A stretch of DNA of 35,423 nt from an uncultured Bacilli bacterium (GTDB taxonomy: Bacteria; Bacillota_I; Bacilli_A; RF39; UBA660): contig CAKORG010000008.1 in NCBI GenBank assembly GCA_934101495.1, forward strand, positions 1-35,423. The letters run 5' to 3'. A model generated the notes under the pieces. The model was not told where the DNA came from. It saw only the letters and a list, made by a program, of their open reading frames with translations, and searched no databases. A program made the translations under genes and the position numbers. Below are positions 31,807-35,423 of this stretch, piece after piece. Position 1 is the stretch's first letter, and the number at the start of each line of letters is the position of its first letter.

Positions 31807-33177
31807 ATGAAAACATTAGATATTTATAATGTACTTGAATATCTAAAACTTTACAATAAAATTGATTGTGAAATAGAAAAATTTACAATTGATACAAGAA
31901 AGGTAACTGCTAAAGATTGTTATATTGCTATTAAAGGTGAAAACAATGATGGAAATAAACTTTTTATGGAAGCTTTTGAAAATGGTGCTGATTTAGTTAT
32001 TTTGGATAATTTTGAAATGACTGAGAAAGTAAATGATTATTTGGTCAATAATAATAAGTCAATTATAGTTGTGGAAAATACCATTAAAGCATTAGGTGAT
32101 TTAGCAAGATATAAACGAAGTTTATTTTATAGCCCGGTAGTTGCTATTACAGGTTCTGCTGGTAAAACGAGTACAAAAGATATTGTTTATAGTGTTTTAA
32201 AAGAAAAATATAAAGCTCATAAAACTATTGGTAATCAAAATAATCAATTTGGTTTACCATTAACAATATTATCACTTGATACTAGTAATGAAGTATTAGT
32301 ATTAGAAATGGGAATGAATCATTTCGGAGAAATATCGTATTTAACAAATATTGCTAAACCGGATATAGCAATAATTACAAATGTTGGTACTGCTCATATT
32401 GGAAATCTTGGAAGTAGAGAAAATATATTGAAAGCAAAGCTTGAAATACTTGAAGGTTTGAATCCAAATGGAACAGTAATTATTAATAATGATAATGATT
32501 TGTTACATGAGTGGTATTTAAAGAATAAAGAAAAATATAATATTAAAACAGTTGGTATTTATATTGAGTCAGATTTTAGAGCTAATATAATTGAAAAAAG
32601 TGAATGGAGTTCTACATTTTCTTGTAATAATGAAATATATAAAGTACCTGTTGGGGGAGAACATTTTATATATAATGCCTTAATTGGTGTAGCAGTAGGT
32701 AATGAGTTTAAAGTGTCTGAGGATAAAATTAAGGATGGTATTTTAAATTTTGAACTTAGTGGAAATAGAATGAATTTAATAAATACTAAAGGTTATACAA
32801 TAATAAATGATTCATATAATGCCAATCTTGATTCTATGAGTTATTCTGTTAAATGTTTAGGTTCTATGCCGGGAAGAACTATTGCTGTTTTGGGTACTAT
32901 GAAAGAACTTGGTGAGTACTCTAAGGAACTACATAGAAAATTAGGGGAAGTAGTAAGTAAAGAAAAAATTAATATTTTAGTTACTGTTGGTGATGATGCT
33001 GAATACATTAATGAAGGAGCTATAGCAACAGGTTTTAATAAAGAAAATAGTTATCATTTTGAAAATAATATAACTGCTATTAATTTTGTTAATACAATAA
33101 AAGAAAAAAATGATTATATATTAGTTAAAGCCAGTCTTTCTCTTAATTTTAAAGAAATCGTGGAAGGTATTAAATAA
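31807..33177 (+). CDS. murF: UDP-MurNAc-tripeptide--D-Ala-D-Ala ligase
   Basis: 456 residues of the Mur ligase family: MurF-type N-terminal domain (IDTRKVTAKDCYIAIKGENN), central ATPase GSAGKTSTK (116-124), Lys-containing LEMGMNHFGEI, and C-terminal LNLINTK...INDSYNAN and AVLGTMKELG. It adds D-Ala-D-Ala to UDP-MurNAc-tripeptide. The next gene, ddl, makes its substrate. A TATAAT at 31778 may give an internal promoter after lon. Confidence 0.95.
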   Translation: MKTLDIYNVLEYLKLYNKIDCEIEKFTIDTRKVTAKDCYIAIKGENNDGNKLFMEAFENGADLVILDNFEMTEKVNDYLVNNNKSIIVVENTIKALGDLARYKRSLFYSPVVAITGSAGKTSTKDIVYSVLKEKYKAHKTIGNQNNQFGLPLTILSLDTSNEVLVLEMGMNHFGEISYLTNIAKPDIAIITNVGTAHIGNLGSRENILKAKLEILEGLNPNGTVIINNDNDLLHEWYLKNKEKYNIKTVGIYIESDFRANIIEKSEWSSTFSCNNEIYKVPVGGEHFIYNALIGVAVGNEFKVSEDKIKDGILNFELSGNRMNLINTKGYTIINDSYNANLDSMSYSVKCLGSMPGRTIAVLGTMKELGEYSKELHRKLGEVVSKEKINILVTVGDDAEYINEGAIATGFNKENSYHFENNITAINFVNTIKEKNDYILVKASLSLNFKEIVEGIK

Positions 33178-33188
33178 GGAGGATATGA

Positions 33189-34220
33189 ATGAAATTAGGT
33201 GTGATATTTGGTTCTTCATCAACAGAACACGAGGTATCAGTTGTAAGTGGTTATAATGTTATATGTAATTTAAATGAAAAAAAATATGACGTTATTCCAA
33301 TTTATTTAGATAAAAATAATGGTTGGTATGTTTGTGATAACTTCAAAATAGAAAAGTTTGGTGAACTTCCAAAGAAAATAAAACCTATTAAAAATGTTTT
33401 TGAGTTTTTAAAAAGTTTAGATTGTGTTATTCCAGTTATGCATGGTAAGCTAGGAGAAGATGGTAGTGTGCAAGGACTTCTTGAAATTCTTGGTGTTCCT
33501 TATGTTGGATGTAATATTTTAGCAAGCAGTGTCTGTATGGATAAAATATATACTAAGGCTATTTTGAAGAATATAGCAAATGTATCTCCGGACATTGCAA
33601 TAATTAAAGAAAATAAAGATTTATATTATTTTGATAATCTAAAGCTCGTTCGTAAAGTTAGTCTTAAAGATATAGGTAGATTAATAAGTGAAAAATTAGG
33701 CTATCCAGTGTTTGTTAAACCATCGAGGTTTGGTTCTTCTGTTGGAGTTACTAAAGTAAAAGAAGAAAAAACTTTAAAAAGTGCTATACTTGAAGCCTTG
33801 AAATTTGATAATGAAATTTTAATTGAAAAAGAGATAAAAGGAAGAGAACTTGAATGTGCAGTTTTATGTGGTAAATCTCTAGAAGTTGGAGAAGTTTTAT
33901 CTGCTGAAGAGTTCTATGGTTATGATGCAAAGTATATAAATGAAGAATCTAAAACAGTTATACCTGCAGATATTCCAAAAGAAATAAAAAATAATATTAA
34001 AGATATAGCAGAGCTTGCATTTAGAGCTACTAATTGTAAAGGCTTAGCTAGATTAGACTTCTTTTTAGAAAATGAAACAAATAAAATAATTATAAATGAA
34101 ATAAATACAATGCCAGGTTTTACAGATATAAGTATGTATCCAAAACTTGCAGAAGCAGCAGGTATATCTTATAAAAAATTATTGGATATTTTAATAAAAG
34201 ATGCTTTAAAAAATAAATAA
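33189..34220 (+). CDS. ddl: D-alanine--D-alanine ligase
   Basis: 343 residues, ATP-grasp. N-terminal KLGVIFGSSSTEHEVSVVSG, PVMHGKLGEDGSVQGLLEI, GVPYVGCNILASSVCMDK, PVFVKPSRFGSSVGVTKV, NEINTMPGFTDISMYP. It is a D-Ala-D-Ala type (Tyr in AEEFYGYDAKY at the place of D-Ser/D-Lac change is present). AAGGAGG precedes ATG 33189 by 6 nt. Forms a pair with murF. Confidence 0.95.
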   Translation: MKLGVIFGSSSTEHEVSVVSGYNVICNLNEKKYDVIPIYLDKNNGWYVCDNFKIEKFGELPKKIKPIKNVFEFLKSLDCVIPVMHGKLGEDGSVQGLLEILGVPYVGCNILASSVCMDKIYTKAILKNIANVSPDIAIIKENKDLYYFDNLKLVRKVSLKDIGRLISEKLGYPVFVKPSRFGSSVGVTKVKEEKTLKSAILEALKFDNEILIEKEIKGRELECAVLCGKSLEVGEVLSAEEFYGYDAKYINEESKTVIPADIPKEIKNNIKDIAELAFRATNCKGLARLDFFLENETNKIIINEINTMPGFTDISMYPKLAEAAGISYKKLLDILIKDALKNK

Positions 34221-34233
34221 TTGGTGTTAAAAT
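34205..34233 (+). promoter_or_regulatory. Promoter of small RNA 1
   Basis: TTTAAA (34205-34210, in the last codons of ddl), 17 nt, TAAAAT (34228-34233) with extended TG. Confidence 0.6.
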
Positions 34234-34239
34234 GTAGTT

Positions 34240-34334
34240 AAGAAATCGATGCCCCATTCGTTTTGGACGTGTTCTTTGTGGCTGACTTTTATAGTCTTGT
34301 TTCAGCAAAGTTTGGAGATAAGATTTCTTTTTTT
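34240..34334 (+). ncRNA. Structured small RNA 1 (tandem pair, unknown family)
   Basis: Closing stem AAGAAATC (34240-34247) with GATTTCTT (34322-34329) and a T7 tract. Hairpin CA-TT-CGT-TTTGG-ACG-TG (34255-34271). Long hairpin CTTTG-tg-GCTGA ... TCAGCAAAG (34274-34310) topped by GACT-TTTAT-AGTC. No ORF. Almost every base outside the paired changes is shared with RNA 2. Confidence 0.7.
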
Positions 34335-34366
34335 GATTAAAAAAGCAATTTTTAAAAGCAAAATAA

Positions 34367-34395
34367 TTGACACAAATTATAAAGTGTGGTAATAT
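34367..34395 (+). promoter_or_regulatory. Promoter of small RNA 2
   Basis: TTGACA (34367-34372), 17 nt, TAATAT (34390-34395) with extended TG. Confidence 0.75.
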
Positions 34396-34401
34396 CTTGT
34401 T

Positions 34402-34499
34402 ATAAAAGAAATCGATGCTTCATTCGCTTCGGGCGTGTCCTTTGTGGCTGGCTATTTAGCTGGATTCAGCAAAGTTTGGAGATAAGATTTCTTTTTTTT
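34402..34499 (+). ncRNA. Structured small RNA 2 (tandem pair, unknown family)
   Basis: Same layout as RNA 1: AAGAAATC (34406-34413) with GATTTCTT (34486-34493) and a T run. Hairpin CA-TT-CGC-TTCGG-GCG-TG, where the T-A pair of RNA 1 is replaced by C-G. Hairpin CTTTG-tg-GCTG ... CAGCAAAG with GGCT-ATTT-AGCT, again compensated. The 3' side overlaps the last codons of the minus-strand gene. Confidence 0.7.
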
Positions 34500-35017
34500 G
34501 CTTCAAAATCTTTTTTTAGCATAAATGCAGTTCTTATGTTAAAAGTTTTATGCCTATTTGAAATAATTATTAATGTAATATAAGTAATTCCATTGATTGC
34601 TTTTTTAAACCTTAGAGCATTCTTTCCTTGACATTTACAAAAAGATACAACATCAAAGTTTTTAACAACTTCAGGCGCTGTCAGAATATAATCTATGCAA
34701 TCGTCAATTGTCATGCTATCTTTTTTTATGTGCCTAATATCAGATTGACTAATAGCTAATGCATAATGAATTTTAGGATTAATAACTTCATTAATTTTAT
34801 TTTTTTTGATGTTTGTTAAAGTTTTGCTAATGTTTTCTATACAATATTTAGGCAGAAGCCCAATATAAAAATTGTCATTTTCATCTTTTTGATTAAAAGA
34901 CCTTCTTATTATTTCTTCAAGATCAACACTATCTTTGCAAATAACATTGTTTTTCCTTTGTAATATTTCTTCTTTTCTTGAGACACTAAATTTAATTAAT
35001 TTATTATTTTCTATCAT
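34466..35017 (-). CDS. PBECR-like (BECR-fold nuclease-like) protein
   Basis: 183 residues. N-terminal half (1-80) charged, without known motif. The region 84-165 resembles PBECR/EndoU-ColicinE5/D-RelE nuclease domains: HYALAISQSDIRHIKK, an ILTAPEVV helix-turn, a basic KKAINGITYITLIII strand and the family's F-N-I-R-T-A-F-M end. These domains occur in phage toxins and nucleases; activity here is inferred. No partner antitoxin protein. The start has only a weak AGAAAG ribosome binding site. Its last ~11 codons are antisense to small RNA 2. Confidence 0.5.
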   Translation of the reverse strand: MIENNKLIKFSVSRKEEILQRKNNVICKDSVDLEEIIRRSFNQKDENDNFYIGLLPKYCIENISKTLTNIKKNKINEVINPKIHYALAISQSDIRHIKKDSMTIDDCIDYILTAPEVVKNFDVVSFCKCQGKNALRFKKAINGITYITLIIISNRHKTFNIRTAFMLKKDFEAKKRNLISKLC

Positions 35018-35037
35018 ACTAAAAATAACACTTTCTA

Positions 35038-35077
35038 AGTATTACATGTTTTAGATTATAATTATCTAGGTAATACT
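35038..35077 (-). promoter_or_regulatory. 40-bp dyad over the -10 of the PBECR-like gene
   Basis: AGTATTAC (35038-35045) and GTAATACT (35070-35077) flank an inner TAGAT/ATCTA pair and a minus-strand TATAAT (35060-35055). The -10 sits in the centre of the dyad, a layout suited to repression. Confidence 0.5.
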
Positions 35078-35144
35078 GTACTTGTTATTTTTTATCTGTT
35101 AAATTTATTGCCCCTAGTAGCAATGTTTGTAGTATAACATATAA

Positions 35145-35172
35145 ATATTGTTTATACAATATAAATTTTTTT
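35145..35172 (+). terminator. Hairpin with T run upstream of rpsB
   Basis: ATATTGT-TTAT-ACAATAT, then AAA and a T-rich tract. No plus-strand gene ends here, so its role is unclear. The rest of 35078-35222 holds nothing I can name. Confidence 0.35.
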
Positions 35173-35222
35173 CTTTCAAAGGATAAAATTAGTAAAAAAA
35201 CATATAATTTAACTAAAAGTAC

Positions 35223-35251
35223 TTGTAAAATCCCCATATTTTTGGTAGAAT
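35223..35251 (+). promoter_or_regulatory. Promoter of rpsB
   Basis: TTGTAA (35223-35228), 17 nt, TAGAAT (35246-35251) with extended TG. Confidence 0.6.
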
Positions 35252-35257
35252 TTTAAT

Positions 35258-35368
35258 TGCTGTAAATGCAAATATTAAACATTGATATGGATTAAGCCAT
35301 CGAGTGCCGAAGAGGTGTTGGGTTAAGTTGAAGTATCAAGAAGTTGAAAACGAAGGAGGGAATAATTT
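35258..35368 (+). promoter_or_regulatory. Leader of rpsB
   Basis: About 110 nt, G-richer than its surroundings (GCCATCGAGTGCCGAAGAGG, then TGTTGGGTTAAG), which suggests a folded autoregulatory leader of the S2 operon; no family match claimed. AAGGAGG at 35353-35359. Confidence 0.4.
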
Positions 35369-35423
35369 ATGGCAGTAGTTTCTATGAGTTATTTATTAGA
35401 AGCTGGAGTTCATTTTGGACATC
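35369..35423 (+). CDS. rpsB: 30S ribosomal protein S2 (5' part)
   Basis: Reads MAVVSMSYLLEAGVHFGH, the highly conserved N-terminus of S2 (the MxxLLEAGVHFGH motif). Cut by the window end. AAGGAGG lies 9 nt before the ATG. Confidence 0.95.
   Translation, partial: MAVVSMSYLLEAGVHFGH

Noticed and set aside
34386..34583. Plus-strand frame of 65 codons across small RNA 2
   Set aside because: It has no ribosome binding site, runs through the promoter, hairpins and terminator, and its sequence (many Phe/Cys/Leu) is that of a shadow frame.
1..35423. CRISPR array, tRNA or rRNA genes, prophage module
   Set aside because: No regularly spaced repeats, no cloverleaf with GTTCRA and acceptor arms, no rRNA signatures and no phage structural genes were seen.

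Overview
The window comes from a low-GC, walled member of the Bacillota. The evidence is strongly AT-biased codons, near-consensus TTGACA/TATAAT promoters, GGAGG-type ribosome binding sites, an L27 with the Firmicute N-terminal cleavage extension next to its Prp protease, and a type II MurB. TGA is used as a stop (for example after the last Trp codon of murB), so this is not a Mycoplasma-type code. A full peptidoglycan gene set points to a walled, deep-branching Bacilli-like organism, possibly an uncultured gut lineage; the exact lineage is inference.

Layout. 1-6416: two small unknown genes, then a split division/cell-wall block (SpoVD/Pbp2B-like PBP, mraY, ftsW) interrupted by a decayed XRE regulator and a secreted TasA-like/FN3-like surface protein. 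6420-9220: an accessory stretch with a dead TnpB (IS200/IS605) copy that keeps its right-end hairpins, rpmB on the minus strand, degraded DNA, and a second surface protein with the same promoter design. 9219-13963: a consensus promoter followed by TGTCAA/TTGACA inverted repeats, an unknown membrane protein, mtaB, a small His-Phe-Thr protein of unknown role, recD2 and a tiny membrane protein. 14134-17961: SPOR-like protein, mreC, mreD, SpoIVFA-like, SpoIVFB-like protease, rplU (with leader), prp, rpmA. This is the Bacillus subtilis spoIIB...mreCD...spoIVFAB-rplU-ysxB-rpmA order with maf, radC, mreB and minCD missing. 18027-21934: GDPD, murG, murB, divIB, queH. 21935-22680: a gene-poor 740 bp holding a candidate type I toxin-antitoxin locus plus decayed paralogues. 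22705-29394: mutS, ABC exporter, orphan HipA/CtkA-like kinase, unknown coiled-coil protein, ZIP transporter. 29508-34220: lon, murF, ddl. 34221-35423: two tandem ~97-nt structured small RNAs with their own promoters and terminators, a PBECR-like protein on the minus strand, and the start of rpsB with its leader.

How the genes work together. Most of the window serves envelope growth: MurF and Ddl finish the UDP-MurNAc-pentapeptide, MraY and MurG make lipid I and II, FtsW and the PBP polymerise and cross-link at the septum with DivIB, and MreC/MreD organise elongation. MurB supplies UDP-MurNAc.

The most exciting region is 21938-22580. It has a 34-residue hydrophobic peptide gene with a strong ribosome binding site on the minus strand and a convergent plus-strand RNA overlapping its 3' end by about 80 nt. 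The peptide mRNA also has a perfect 10-bp complementarity between its 5' leader and its 3' UTR, the fold-back design known from type I toxin mRNAs. The second is the covarying pair of small RNAs at 34240-34499.
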